DNA from: Pyrenochaeta sp. MPI-SDFR-AT-0127
Taxonomy: Eukaryota; Ascomycota; Dothideomycetes; Pleosporales; Cucurbitariaceae
Assembly: GCA_020747015.1 (NCBI GenBank)
Contig: JAGTJM010000077.1
Span: forward strand, 1-64,000
Length of the DNA: 64,000 nt
Direction: 5' to 3'
Shown: piece by piece, positions 36,113 through 47,390 of the stretch
Numbering within the stretch: position 1 is the first letter of the stretch
Layout: the number at the start of each line of letters is the position of its first letter
Made by a program: the position numbers and the translations under genes
Notes under the pieces: model-generated
Seen by the model: only the letters and a program-made list of their open reading frames with translations
What the model was told of the DNA's origin: nothing
The model's database searches: none

Positions 36113-37780
36113 ATGTTCAACTGCTGTATATGTGGCGCTATTACAGGTGTTGGGTCTTCTGACGATTGGCACGAAGTGGACTGGCTCAACCGCATCCGCG
36201 CAGTTTACATCAACGAACTCGATTACTTTGAGCCAAAACTATCCGGAGTCGGCTACGCCCATACCTTGACTGGTCCAGTGACGGTACCGAAAGAGACCGA
36301 GACGTCAACAGTGCCTCAAGATATTCAACCAGAAAGCCTGACACTCTATTATGCGACTCCGATCCTGCGCCCTGATGGTACCGTCCATCCACATGCCTCT
36401 AACACCGGCTTCATAGTTCACCAAATTTGTTATCAACTTCTTGAATGGGCATTTCATCCCCTTCAAATCAACATCAAAACGCTAAATCTGTTTCTGCGCT
36501 CTTTTGGAATCATGCCTCACGGGCAAGTGGTGAACTGGGGCCATTCGTATGCCGGATTATATGTGAGTCCGGATGCGAATAATCGCACGATTCATATGCG
36601 CAACGACCCTAGTCACGCATTTGGCACCAGCTTATGGGAAGGTAACCCGCTCCTTATTGAGAATGAAATGATAATGCGGAGGTTAGGAGGCTATATGCTC
36701 AAAAACTTGCTTGAGAAGGGCAATGAAAAGACTAAAACATTGCCAGTACACTCTAGAGTTCAGATGGATGATACCGCAATGCCAAGCCGCCTCACAGCAC
36801 TTCCAGTTGAAATTCTGGAATATATTTTGATGCTTCTACCGTCTAGAGATGTCTTGAATGCTCGACTCGCCTCAAGAATTTTCTTAGCTATCCCATTGAG
36901 CAAAGCATTTTGGCGTTCAAGATTCACTCCTGGACACGAACTCGAATCAGTCATCGAACCCTGGCTTTACAAAGCCGAAATTATCGAGGAAATTCGCTTT
37001 TCAGACCCCAAGATTGTTTACGAAGTCTTGAAGAGTGAAACCAGTTCTCGCGCGCTTGCCAATCGACGCCGCTTATGGGGACTTCTTAAGCCTCTAGTCT
37101 CCGCACTATGCTCTTTTGCCGTTTATGAGGGTGCATTCCACAGCATTGAGCCTCGTGGAAGCCCCCTGGCTTCACTTTGGCAGCCTGAACTTAACAATGA
37201 AGATACTGCAAGATGGGATTGCGCGCATGGTGAACTGCTCGACAGTGAATTTCAACCTTATCATTTTGGTTGTAGACCACTATTCAAAAGACACGTCAAG
37301 CTTCCTGCACCAGTTTTGGCCGTGAAGGTGTCAGCATTGCCTTTCCATAACTCGACGTATATCACCGGTCTCCGCTTTTGCCTCGCAGACAACAGCAAAG
37401 TTGAAATTGGATACGTCTTAAGCGACAGGGAAGTAAGTCTTTCCACCAAAGGCACCCTGCGTGGGTTCAAGGTTGCCAGTGGAGAGCGTGGCATCCATGG
37501 CCTAAGTCTTATAGACCAAAGTGGGACCCAGACAGTCGCTGTAGGAGTGGTGGAGGGCTTCAATGAAAGAAGACTCGGACTAGGGAACCCTGTTACTGCC
37601 GTGAAAGCCTACTTTGATGTAAGTAGTTCTTAGTGCATATGATGCCAGAGCTGACTAAAGAAGGGTCTGAAAATGGTCTTCATTGGCGTGCCAGACTATA
37701 TTCATAACGCGATAGGTCCTTACTCCATTTGGAAAAACGCAAGAGATCATGTTGAAATCTCGACTTTACCGAGCGAATAG
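36113..37780 (+). CDS. F-box protein
   Basis: Two exons, 36113-37618 and 37664-37780, encode 540 residues. Without the splice the frame would stop at 37633 inside the 45-bp intron (GTAAGT donor, CTGAC branch). Splicing joins AYFD to GLKMVFIGVPDY. The N-terminus MFNCCICG is the Cys pair typical of a group of fungal F-box proteins. The F-box lies at about residues 226-270 (PSRLTALPVEILEYILMLLPSRDVLNARLASRIF). The C-terminal half forms a beta-rich region with repeated GLRF, GFKV and GLSL elements, as in the DUF7600-like part of such proteins. F-box proteins recruit targets to SCF ubiquitin ligases; the target is unknown. The acceptor is a tandem AAGAAG, so one extra Lys is possible. Confidence 0.9.
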
Positions 37781-38239
37781 TAGTAGTCACACATCACACA
37801 ACATCGGCGACCAAGGAGATGACGAGACTACCTTTAGATGCGGCAATGAAGGTTCGGTCGCTTTTGCCTACAGCTGATTGTTCCGGCATTTTATATAAGA
37901 TTTGGGCCAGACTTTCCACGAGTCTATCCTAGGGGAGCTATAGGGGATATTGCTTTATCCCACAAGAATGGAACATATGCTACCATCTGAAAGTAAGAAC
38001 ATCAACCATGTGACCCAATCGCTTGCGCCTGCCTGTTTCTGAAGGTGAAAGTAATCCCCCGCAATGCATGTCAAGAGTACCTGACGTCACACCTGATCAT
38101 TATTGGTTCAACCCACTTTCGAAAATACCACATCACAGTGACTGCAATCTGACAGGTTCGCTTCTTTCTGTCCATATCTGGAGCCAGCAACCGTCCCAGC
38201 CTTCCGGTCATTCCGGGTCGGTACACCACCCACGATACA
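37781..38239. other. Intergenic stretch
   Basis: It lies between two genes on the + strand. A TATATAAG-like AT-rich word is near 37890. No gene is supported. Confidence 0.55.
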
Positions 38240-40531
38240 ATGGACCCTGGCGCAAGACTCCTGCGAGATATTACCAACCCACTTTCTTCACACATCCGTG
38301 TTCCCTTGGAAAGGGACAGTGGCACTGAGTTTTATAGGCAACACAGCAATAAGAGCAAGACCACGGAAATGCAGAACCAGGAGCCCGAGAGACCTGGAAC
38401 AGGTGTGCAGATGTCGAGTTCTAGGCGCAATGCAAACGGCTATATGCCTATCGAAGACTATGGACTTATTGGGAATATGAGGACCTGCGCTATGGTTGCA
38501 ACGGATGGTGGGATTGACTATATGTGCTGGCCATACTTCGACTCGCCATCTGTATTCTGCCGCATACTTGATAAAAGAAAAGGCGGACATTTCACCATCA
38601 GCCCCACCAGCGACGGCCTCTGCACAACGAAGCAACATTATCTTCCGGCAAGCAATATCCTTCAGACACGATATCTGAAGGATGAGGGTGTCATGAACGT
38701 TGTCGACTTTTTTCCCCGACCAAACAATAAGACTTTGGACAACGAATATCACGCGAACGTGACTGCGAGCGATCACACTGGCAACGTTCCCGAACGCCCT
38801 GATTTGAAGAAGTGGTTGGTCCGGCGAGTGGAGTGTATGCGTGGTTCGATCGAGGTCAATGTGGAGGTCTTTCCTGCTTTCAACTATGCCCAAGATGAGC
38901 ACACTACAGACATAGCCGATCTAGGCAAGACCAAACAAGGACATCATCTTCAACGAGCTACTTTCAGATCCAAAGACCTAGCCTTGAAACTCGACGCAAC
39001 GATCGACTGTGGCGATGAGCCAGACAAGACTTGCCCAAAGGTAAAATTTGAGAAGACGACTGACACTCATGCGCTCGGGGACGGCATCACAGCTACTTTC
39101 CGCCTGAATGAGGGCCAAGCTATTTCGTTCATCCTTCGAGATGCGGAAGATCACAGCCCTGATGTGATAGACACAGCGTTAGTCAACGAGTTGCAGCTGG
39201 ATACACAGAAATATTGGGCACGATGGATCCAGGGAAGCAAGTATTCAGGGCGATGGGAGCAGGTTGTGACACGAAGCTTATTGCTTTTAAAAATGCTTAT
39301 TTTCGAGCCTAGTGGAGCTATTGTGGCCGCACCTACCTTTTCTCTGCCAGAAGACTTTGGAGGTAGGTCAGATCCCCATAATTATTTGATCAGTCCTAAT
39401 CAAATTATCAGGCTCAAGGAATTGGGACTACCGGTACTCATGGGTTCGAGACGCTTCATTCACGATATACATTTTACTTCGCTTGGGATTCAGTCATGAA
39501 GCCGAGGCCTACACATCCTACATTTTCCAACGCGTTAAAGAGGCCAAAGCACGCCACGGAGCACTTCCCATCATGTTCACTATTTGGGGTGGTACTGATA
39601 TTCCTGAACTCGAGCTGCAGCACATGGAGGGCTATCGAAACAGCCAGCCAGTGCGAATAGGGAACGGTGCGGCCTTTCACGTCCAGCTCGACATCTACGG
39701 AGAATTGATGGATGGTATCTATCTCGTCAATAGGTTCGGAAAGCCTGTCACCTACGACCAGTGGCTTTCTGTTCGTGAGATTGCGGATTATGTCTGTACG
39801 ATCTGGAAAGAGAAAGACATGTCCATCTGGGAAGTCCGCGGGATGAAACAGAACTTCGTGTACTCAAAAATCATGCTGTGGGTTGCTCTCGATCGAGCGT
39901 TACGTTTAGCAGATAAGCGAAGCTTTCCATGTCCACATCGTGCAGAGTGGTATCGAGTTCGCGATGAAATTTGCGAGGAGGTCATGGAGAAGGGGTACAA
40001 CCCAGAGCTTGAGTGCTTCGTCCAGAGCTATGAGTCTCCCGATATTTTGGACTCAGCAGTTCTGATCGCTCCTTTGGTGTTCTTCATCTCTCCAACAGAT
40101 CCTCGCTTCCTGAAGACACTTGATCGCATTCTGAAACCTCCCGAGAAGGGTGGATTGACTAGCACTGGCCTTGTGTACCGATACAACCACGCCCTGAGTG
40201 ACGATGGAGTTGGAGGTCGAGAAGGGGCTTTCTCGATGTGCACGTTTTGGCTCGTTGAAGCATTGACAAGGGTAGGTCTACTCCCTTCCACTTGCGGCTA
40301 TCACATACTGACGCATCATAGGCTGGCGCGTATGACGAAAGGTATCTCATCAAAGCAGTTGATATTTTTGAGAATATGCTTAGTTTTGGAAATCATCTAC
40401 GGATCTTCTCAGAAGAGATAGCACGATCTGGCGAGCAGCTGGGTAACACGCCGCAAGCTTTTAGCCATTTGGCCTTGATTTCGGCGGCGTTCAATCTGGA
40501 CAAAACATTGAACACGGCGCGGAGGACCTAG
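38240..40531 (+). CDS. GH15 glucoside hydrolase, bacterial-type trehalase/glucoamylase-like
   Basis: Three exons, 38240-39362, 39412-40271 and 40322-40531, encode 730 residues; the introns are 49 and 50 bp. There is no signal peptide, so the enzyme is probably cytosolic. The N-terminal beta-sandwich starts at about residue 70 with IEDYGLIGNMRTCAMVATDGGIDYMCWPYFDSPSVF, typical of bacterial-style GH15 (trehalase-like N-terminal domain). The first splice creates the (alpha/alpha)6-barrel motif NWDYRYSWVRDA. IWEVRG carries the likely catalytic Glu, and FVYSKIMLWVALDRAL and GREGAFSMCTFWLVEAL (second Glu) follow. Such enzymes cleave trehalose or alpha-glucosides; the substrate is not decidable from sequence. 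The last exon supplies FGNHLRIFSEEI and SHLALISAAFNLD, the usual end of the family. A polar N-terminal extension of about 60 residues precedes the domain. Confidence 0.92.
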
Positions 40532-40982
40532 GCAACGAAATAAATACGAGTGCGCTATGGACGGGAGCGACGCGTTTCAGTGCATTCAACATGTGAAACT
40601 TGAGTAATGTTCTAGGCGCCATACCAGTCGGAACAATAGTGATGATCTCAAATGAGACGTCATGGTGCGTTGTCCCGGAATGAGTCCTTGTCCCTAGCCA
40701 GGATCCTTGCCGCGCCGTGGAATGTGGCGTCCAGCCCCTTGACGCATCACACCAAATCTTAGCTTTCAAGGCTTTATCCTGGCGCCTTTTGTCTGTGACG
40801 AGCCAAATCTCAATACCACGAATGGACCCACCATGACATGAATTTCATCTGAAATGTACCTCAATAACATCGATTGACGCACCCTCGTTCCTCTCACTGT
40901 ACCCACATTATCGTCAGCATATCAGAAAGACCGTCATCGTTCCACAAGCAACGCGTCACGATCCGCGCCTCACGTAGCGACC
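40532..40982. other. Intergenic stretch
   Basis: Separates the GH15 gene from a small + gene. The last 100 bp contain C/T- and CA-rich words like a short promoter. Nothing else is seen. Confidence 0.55.
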
Positions 40983-41300
40983 ATGTCGCCCTCGTCCTCA
41001 AGCACAGCTTCTCTCGCCTCCATTGACGAAAAAGCCTCCATGGTCCTTGCGCCTCCAACCGACCTTATGGTGCGAGACTTTGGGTGGCCGACATCGTCCG
41101 CTAGATATCGTGGCGACCATACGCCCGACAGTAATCCTGACTGGGAGCACGATCCTCTTGACAGCGCAGAGGCCAAGGAAGAGGCATTCAAGAAGATGGA
41201 GAAGTCTTATGCGATATATATGGAGAACCTGGAGGGAAAGAGAGCCCCCGTGCCAAAGAAGAAGGCTGCGTGGGCGAGGTTCTTGCCATGGGTGCGCTAA
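40983..41300 (+). CDS. Small protein of unknown function, 105 residues
   Basis: An intron-less ORF starts in a good context (GCGACCATGTCG) after a leader-like C/T-rich stretch. The protein is Ser-rich for 25 residues, then polar and charged, with VRDFGWPTSSARYRGDHTP and a Lys/Glu-rich helix ending in KKKAAWARFLPWVR. There is no signal peptide or membrane segment. The regular protein-like composition and the clear promoter context make it more likely real than chance, but I know no family. Confidence 0.55.
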   Translation: MSPSSSSTASLASIDEKASMVLAPPTDLMVRDFGWPTSSARYRGDHTPDSNPDWEHDPLDSAEAKEEAFKKMEKSYAIYMENLEGKRAPVPKKKAAWARFLPWVR

Positions 41301-42208
41301 AAGCTATCCTCTGGACAACCCGTCTACAGTTGCGCGCTGTCAGACACATCTGGAACAAAGGCCCCGAGTTCCTATTTGAAGAGAGACATCCTCGGCGTCT
41401 TATCGCATTCTTCCTATCCCAAAACATTGGATTTCATTCACAACAACCCTGAAATGATTCTCATCAGCTTCAAACTATTCTCACAAGATACCCGGATTTT
41501 ACATATACATTTTGAAAAAGGACGAATGCTAGGGAGCTTCAAGAACACCAAAAACGAAAACATAGCGACACAAAATTGACTCGAAACCCTGGCCGGCAGA
41601 TTGCCTACATGATTCAAGGGGCAGCTCGGAGTATGCATCCGACATCCCGATCGATCCTTACGAAGGATTGTGCGGGGCTTACATGTGGGGTACGGGCCGG
41701 TACATCTCATTAGACATACGCTGGAGTGATCTTTGATACCCATACAACATCTCTTTTGTTTGGTTAGGTTCTGGTTGTTTGTTGTGTGTTTCATTGTTTT
41801 GTCTACATATATACCCATCTTGTATATTTCGTGTACTGGACTAGATCTCGTTCATATAATATCTAATATACCATATCGTAAAATCTACTTTCGCAATTCC
41901 AATGTCTAGACTTCAAAAGGAAGAATATTGGCGTCGGACGCGTCGCGGGGTTTGGCGGGGGTGGCATGGAAGCTTCTCTTCGCGTTCGGCAACCATCATC
42001 CCCTCCTTCACGGCAGAGCATTCCCGCACAAAAGCAAAGGATAACCCTTTACAAGATGGGTTCGCCGCAAGGGCAGTCGCCTTCTGATCCAGATAGTTTT
42101 TCCTCTTCGTCTCTTCGGCAGAACAGCTCCTCCCTCACAGTTTCAAGATATTTGGTGGCCCTTCACACCACATCATTCAATTCACTTACTGGGGTTTAAG
42201 GCAACACA
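41301..42208. other. Intergenic stretch
   Basis: AT-rich in the middle (about 41740-41900, many TTG/TAT words). The last 100 bp before 42209 are a plausible leader. Only short shadow ORFs are seen. Confidence 0.55.
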
Positions 42209-43385
42209 ATGGGTTCCGTGACAGGGCAAAAAACAATGCGAGCACAGCAGTACGACGCTCGCGATAATAAACTCCATCTGAATGAAGTCCCCATTCCCTC
42301 CCCTCGCGACCATGAGATCCTTGTAAAGATTGGCTGCGCATCCCTCTGCCATTCAGATGTAATGCTTTTCGAGCCGAACGACCAAGGCTTGATCCTCGGC
42401 AAGAATCCCGTCACCATCGGCCACGAAGCTACGGGCACAGTAGTTGCCACAGGTTCAGGAGCAGAAGCAAGTAACTTCAAAGAGGGAGATCCAGTGGGCT
42501 TCATTTGTGCCATCGAGTGCTGTTTCAACTGCTATGCGTGCAAGAACGTGCATAATGCGTGGTGTGAAACGGGGAAAACCAAAATGCAAGGGTTTAGCGC
42601 CGATGGGTATTTTGCGGAGTATGCAGTTGTGGATGCGAGAGAGGCTATGATATTGCCTGAGAATCGTCAGTTCTTTCCACTGGTGATTGGGGCGGACTGC
42701 TCAGTAGCTAACATGGTTATAGTTGACCCCAAGAGTTCTGCCCCCCTTTTTTGCGCAGGCGTGACAGCATACCACGGCATTGCGGATTGCGGACTCGCAC
42801 CAGGATCATGGCTGGCCGTCATTGGGTGCGGTGGCCTGGGACATATGGGCATTCAATATGCCAAGGCCATGGGTTATAAAGTTATCGGTATCGACATTAC
42901 AGAGGCAGCGATACAAGAGGCTAAGAGCTGTGGTGCGGATCACGTCTTCAATTCTATGGCGGATAAGGAATACCAGAAGAAGATTGTCGAGCTTACTGGA
43001 GGCGGCGTTCACGCAGCAGTCAATTTCACAGCCTCGAAGAAGTCTTACGATGACTGCCCTGCCATAGTGAAGCCTGGGGAAGGACTGATTATGGTTGTTG
43101 GAATCCCAAGACAGCCGTTGGAGTTTAATGCCCTGGATATCGCACTTGGCCGGTATCGTGTCCAGGGGTCCAATAACGGAAGTGAGTGATACGTGTGTAT
43201 GAACTTGACATGCACGAACTGACTTTGCTGCAGCCTGCTACAATATGAAGCCTGCCATCGAGTTCTCTGCGAAACACAACATCAAGCCACATATGACGGC
43301 GTTCAAGTTTGAGGAGGTACCGCAGATGATTGAGCTCATGAATGCGCACAAAGCTCAAGGGCGGATGGGAGTAGTCTTCGATTGA
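42209..43385 (+). CDS. Zinc-dependent alcohol dehydrogenase
   Basis: Three exons, 42209-42665, 42723-43181 and 43234-43385, encode 355 residues, the normal length for fungal ADHs. The first intron (57 nt, GTCAGT donor, AGCTAAC branch, TTATAG acceptor) has no stop, so the ORF runs through it. Removing it gives LPENLDPKSSAPLFCAGVTAYHGI, the expected family sequence. Catalytic zinc ligands are Cys47, with Asp50 nearby, and the GHE motif at 71-73; the third Cys ligand lies ahead of the Rossmann fold. The structural zinc site is the C-x2-C-x2-C-x7-C cluster at about 105-119. The NAD(P)-binding motif is GCGGLGHMG. The enzyme interconverts alcohols and aldehydes; the substrate is unknown. The second intron (52 bp) joins NNGT to CYNMKPAIEF. 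Confidence 0.93.
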
Positions 43386-44051
43386 AATGTTGGGATTGAA
43401 AATAAAGGACACTTCATGGCGAAAACCCCGCGCCAAAGAGAATGGATAGTGTTGTATGATATGATCTAGCCTATCCATTGAGCAACTCGTCCATGTACAC
43501 ATTTTCCTCGATCAACAATGATCACTAGCACATTCCAAGTTGCTCATCGCTACGACCGCTGATTGTTGCAAAGAATAGTGTTGTTAATATATTACAAAGT
43601 GTAATATGTAATCTCCGAGCTATTCCACCCTGACTCCTTCCACTTCTCGGCTCATCGGTGAAGATGAGAAGAACAAATTAAACGGCCTACTTTGTCTGAA
43701 GACTGTAAAGAGTAAATGCACGTGTATTGAAGAAGTGAGTACCTTAACAATGACTTCAAGAAAGCGAGGCTTTTACACGTATATGAAGTAGAGAAAAACA
43801 TGTTCAGGTAATAAAGAGGAGGAGGTGATGTTCATTACTTTCTTTCGTCCATGCTTCTCATCATCGTGAGTCTATAATGCGTGCCAAATTGCAACTAAAG
43901 CCGGGTTCTAATTTAGCCAGCTTACTGCTCCTCGGTCCTGATGCACATGTTGTACAATAATCTGCACCTATCTCTCCTCTGAACGACTTTAGTTCAAGTC
44001 CTACCCAGCCCACGCTCTACTCGACGTCCACCATACCTCCTTCTGATGACC
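43386..44051. other. Intergenic stretch between convergent genes
   Basis: 3' flanks of ADH and RPN12. AT-rich near 43570-43800. No gene is supported. Confidence 0.6.
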
Positions 44052-44962
44052 TTAGACGATAGTTTCCAGCTCCCTCGCGTACCCAAGCGTATTCTCAATG
44101 ACCTGATCACTTGTGACTAAGATGTCCTTGCTCAAGTAGTCATCCTCCTGCTGCGGGAAATATATCCTGCCGTCGCGCACGACCCAACCACACTCCTTGG
44201 CGAAGTTGACAACACTGCCTTCTGAGTCGAGGAACAGGAGAGATTTAGCGTCTGAGATGGGGATGGAGGGATATGCGCGCTCGCTGCAAGAAGCGATTTC
44301 TTTGCGGATGGTGCCAATAAGAATCTGTGACGTTGTCAGCAAATGTCCTTTCATGAACATGGCTATTGGATGTAACGGGAAAGGGGAGGAGTTTTAATGT
44401 GTTGATGTTGTCGTACCTCAGCAAACAGCCCATACTCCTCACTGGGCACCTTCTCCCGCTTCGTCTCACCCCATACCCTATCGTAGCTGCCTTCCATAAG
44501 CGCCTGTTCCAACCGTATGGGATACTGAATGAACTGGTCATCCTCCAGTTTGATTCCCGCCTGCGCAGCCGCTACTTCGAGTGTCTCAAGGAGAGTGTGG
44601 AACCCCGCATAGTCGCCGTCACTCAGCAGGAGCAGTAGATAGAGGCCTGTGACTTTGCTCGCGTTCCCGCCGTCCTTTGGTAATGTCGACTCTGGTAGAG
44701 AGTAGAAGGACTGGAGCTGCTGAAAGTAGCGAGTGAAGGAAACGGTGTCTTTGAGGCGAATGGAGATGATAGCGCCAAGCTCGAGGGTTTCGCGCGCGAG
44801 CTGGAGATATTTTCGTGGTGTCTTTTCTTGTGGGATGAGGGCATTGAGGTTGAGGAGCGCGATTTTGGCTTTGGATAGCAGTGATGTTGACTGTTGGTAG
44901 TTGTGGGACTGGAGCGTTTGGCGGAGCAGCTGGAGCACGCTTGAGAGCTCCTTTTCGGCCAT
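44052..44962 (-). CDS. RPN12: 26S proteasome regulatory subunit Rpn12
   Basis: Two exons, complement of 44417-44962 and 44052-44324, give 272 residues, normal for Rpn12. The intron is 92 bp. The chosen start (MAEKELSSVLQLLRQTLQ) begins the conserved helical repeat region; the frame is open upstream to 45247 but that part lacks family similarity. The C-terminal PCI-like (CSN8/PSMD8/eIF3K) domain includes YGLFAEILIGTIRKEI, ISDAKSLLFL, VVNFAKECGWVVRDGRIYFPQQ. Rpn12 is a lid subunit whose entry completes assembly of the 19S particle. It lies in a run of four minus-strand genes (RPN12, SLD2, LPD1, SGD1). Confidence 0.94.
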
Positions 44963-45582
44963 GATAAGCGATGGTTCGGAGATTATAGGCGACTTGTAGT
45001 GTGATGAGCGGAGAGAGGGTGCAGGTTGGGCCGTGGGTATGGTGATAGCGTGTGTTGTGGCGTGTGAGAGCTTAGTTGGAGCTTGACGTGCAGTCCGGAA
45101 GGCAATGTTCGGTGTTGGAGGTGCACGGACTGGCGTAGATGGACTCACTGCCCGCCATGGCATCTCGTAGCCTTCAAACGTTCGATTTCTGATGTACACC
45201 ATGATTTCCCTAGAGGCAAAATGAAGACATCTGAAAATGAAAGACATATAATTCAGACATTCTGCGCGGAGGCCACTCGTACTGATAACAGGCCAGGCAT
45301 CAGGTCCAGATGACCTGTGTGGTCACACTGTCTCGGATCTTGATGACATTGCTTTTGGCAACGATGTTCATTCGAACAAATGTACTCCGGTCTCCAACAT
45401 TGTATCGAACATTCTACCTTGAATTCTACAGACTGTTGCCTGGTGCAGCCCGATCGGGCGCCATGCTGTTCGCCTCGGATGCTGTACTACACCGAGGCTG
45501 ATATCACCTTATCTTGAGCATAGGACAAGGCTCAGTGATTCGTCACTTGATCAATTGGTCCGTAGACTTGGGAAAACCGTGA
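44963..45582. other. Intergenic stretch upstream of RPN12
   Basis: RPN12's frame stays open to 45247 with an Arg/Pro/Ser-rich text that I read as leader, not protein. The rest is the 3' flank of SLD2. Confidence 0.55.
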
Positions 45583-47086
45583 CTATCTCCTCTTCCCAAA
45601 TTTGCCCTTCCCACCATTTCCTCCTTTGCCTTTGATCTTGAGTCTTCGATAGTTCGCATTTGCCGTGGCCTTGACTTTGCGCACAGCAGTCTTCACTATG
45701 CCTTCTTTACTCGCTTTCTCCTTGGTCTCTTCGGCCTTCTTTTGTTGCGTCTTCCGCTCCCTAGGCGTATGTGAGGCGTCACTTGCGTAGTCGGATTCTT
45801 CACCTTCAGAGTCGTGACCCGGTGATATATCATTTGCATGCCCCTGTATTTCCGGTACTTCAGGTTGATCGTCTTCTGAATTGGCGTGCAGAATTGGTTG
45901 AGGTTTTGATTTTGCAAAATTGGGCCGCACTAGAAGGCTGTTAGGAACATCATAGCTCTTATAAACGTCAAACCTACTGATTATTCGTCTTGTCTGCCTT
46001 TTCAGCCCCTTCTTCTTCCACACTCTTCTCGGTTTACCATCAGGACCTAGTGCCGGCATTTCCTCTTCCTCATCTTCCTCAGACTCTAAGCCTCGATCAG
46101 GACCCAGCGGCATAGGTGCTTGGCTATCTTCCACTAAAATTTCTGGTAATCTGGGCTTCTTCGGCATGGACATACCCTCCTCCTCCATCTCTAATTCTCG
46201 CATGATGTCCGCCTCTTCGTCCAATCGATCGTCATCGTCTTTCTTCATAGCCTGTATCATTGCACTCAAGCTTCTCCCTAGCCCGCGCCTTTTCCAAGGT
46301 GCCGGTCGGGCTGTGGCCTCATCAGTCTCGTCGATTGCGCTCAGAATGTTGTCTCTCCGTAGAAAAGCCGGTGTGGCTAGCCCCCGTAATGTGGACGATG
46401 GTGTACCTTCCTCGTTTAACTTCCTCTTCTTCGGTGTGACGAACTGATTTAGGAGGAACCTCTTTCCAGTGGACAGCGGCGTCCTCTCTCCTCGTGCCCT
46501 TGACTCCAACGACGTCTCGCTTCCCGCCTCTTGTATCCTTCGACTTGGTGTTTGAAGGACGTTTAATTCCACATCCCCTAGTACGTCTCGTTTCTTGCTT
46601 GGTGTCTCTGCTGGAAGAAGATCAAACAAGCCCAGGACAATACCATCGCGCTGCGGAGTAGGCCCAATAAAAGCAGGACCTTGCGGCGAAAGGAACTCAG
46701 ACTCTTGGCCAGCATTCTCCGATAGCTCTTCTTCTCTTTTCCTCTTCACTGGTGTAAGATTGGGGGACCTAATTGGGGCTTTTGGTGTGCGCTCTCCATC
46801 ATGGGCAAGTTTTCGGCTTGTGGTTCGTTTCGAAGGGGTTTGCGGAGCTGGTTTACTTGACAGGCGGACTCGAAGCTTGTTGTATTCCTTATACTTCTGG
46901 GCTAGGGTGGATCAGTACGCAAGATCACATTGTACCATATGTCGCGTGCATACAGATCTCGGAATTCGCCTTGATGTCGTCGCGCCCAGCTTTTCTGCCT
47001 TCGTTCTGTGCTGCGAAGTTCTTCTCCCAGACCTTCAAATCCTGCCGCAGCACATTACAGCGCTGCTCGAATTCTGTGTTGCTCAT
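45583..47086 (-). CDS. SLD2: DNA replication regulator Sld2/Drc1-like
   Basis: Two exons, complement of 46954-47086 and 45583-46901, encode 483 residues; the intron is 52 bp. Sld2 is phosphorylated by CDK and then binds Dpb11 to start replication. The N-terminal domain, split by the intron, shows the conserved pattern LKVWEKNFAAQNEGRKAGRDDIKAN, then EISQKYKEYNKLRVRL. Many SP/TP sites follow (RTPKAP, RSPNLTPVKRK, LSPQG, PTPQRD, ETPSKK), fitting CDK control. The conserved block WKKKGLKRQTRR lies near residue 355, and the C-terminus is Lys- and Gly-rich (KIKGKGGNGGKGKFGKRR). An upstream in-frame ATG at 47167 would add 27 non-conserved residues; MSNTEFEQRC is the better start. Evidence is pattern recognition, not a search. 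Confidence 0.88.
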
Positions 47087-47390
47087 AGTGGTAGTGTATT
47101 GGGTGTCTGGACGACTGTGATGCGGAGGGGGCCATGACCAAATTCGAGGTCGCGGTACGCGTTGCACGCGACAAAGATGGCGCTAGACAAGGGTCTTCAG
47201 CCCTACCGGCTCCACCGAAGAACACTTTACGAAACGCATGCACTGACACTTTTACAATCGTTCATTTGACGAGCATGAGGCATCAGATATATTTTACAGA
47301 ATACTATTCACAGACTCCCGGCTCGCTCGAGAGCTCGAATTTCATGTCGCTGATGCTGAACGGGAAAGCCTAAACCAAAGAAACGGGAAT
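47087..47390. other. Short intergenic stretch
   Basis: 304 bp separate the SLD2 start from the LPD1 stop. It carries SLD2's promoter and the LPD1 3' end. Nothing else is seen. Confidence 0.55.

Noticed and set aside
16203..47086. A cluster of replication and repair genes (BRCT protein, FEN1, SLD2)
   Set aside because: They are scattered over more than 30 kb among unrelated genes on both strands; linkage is most likely coincidence.
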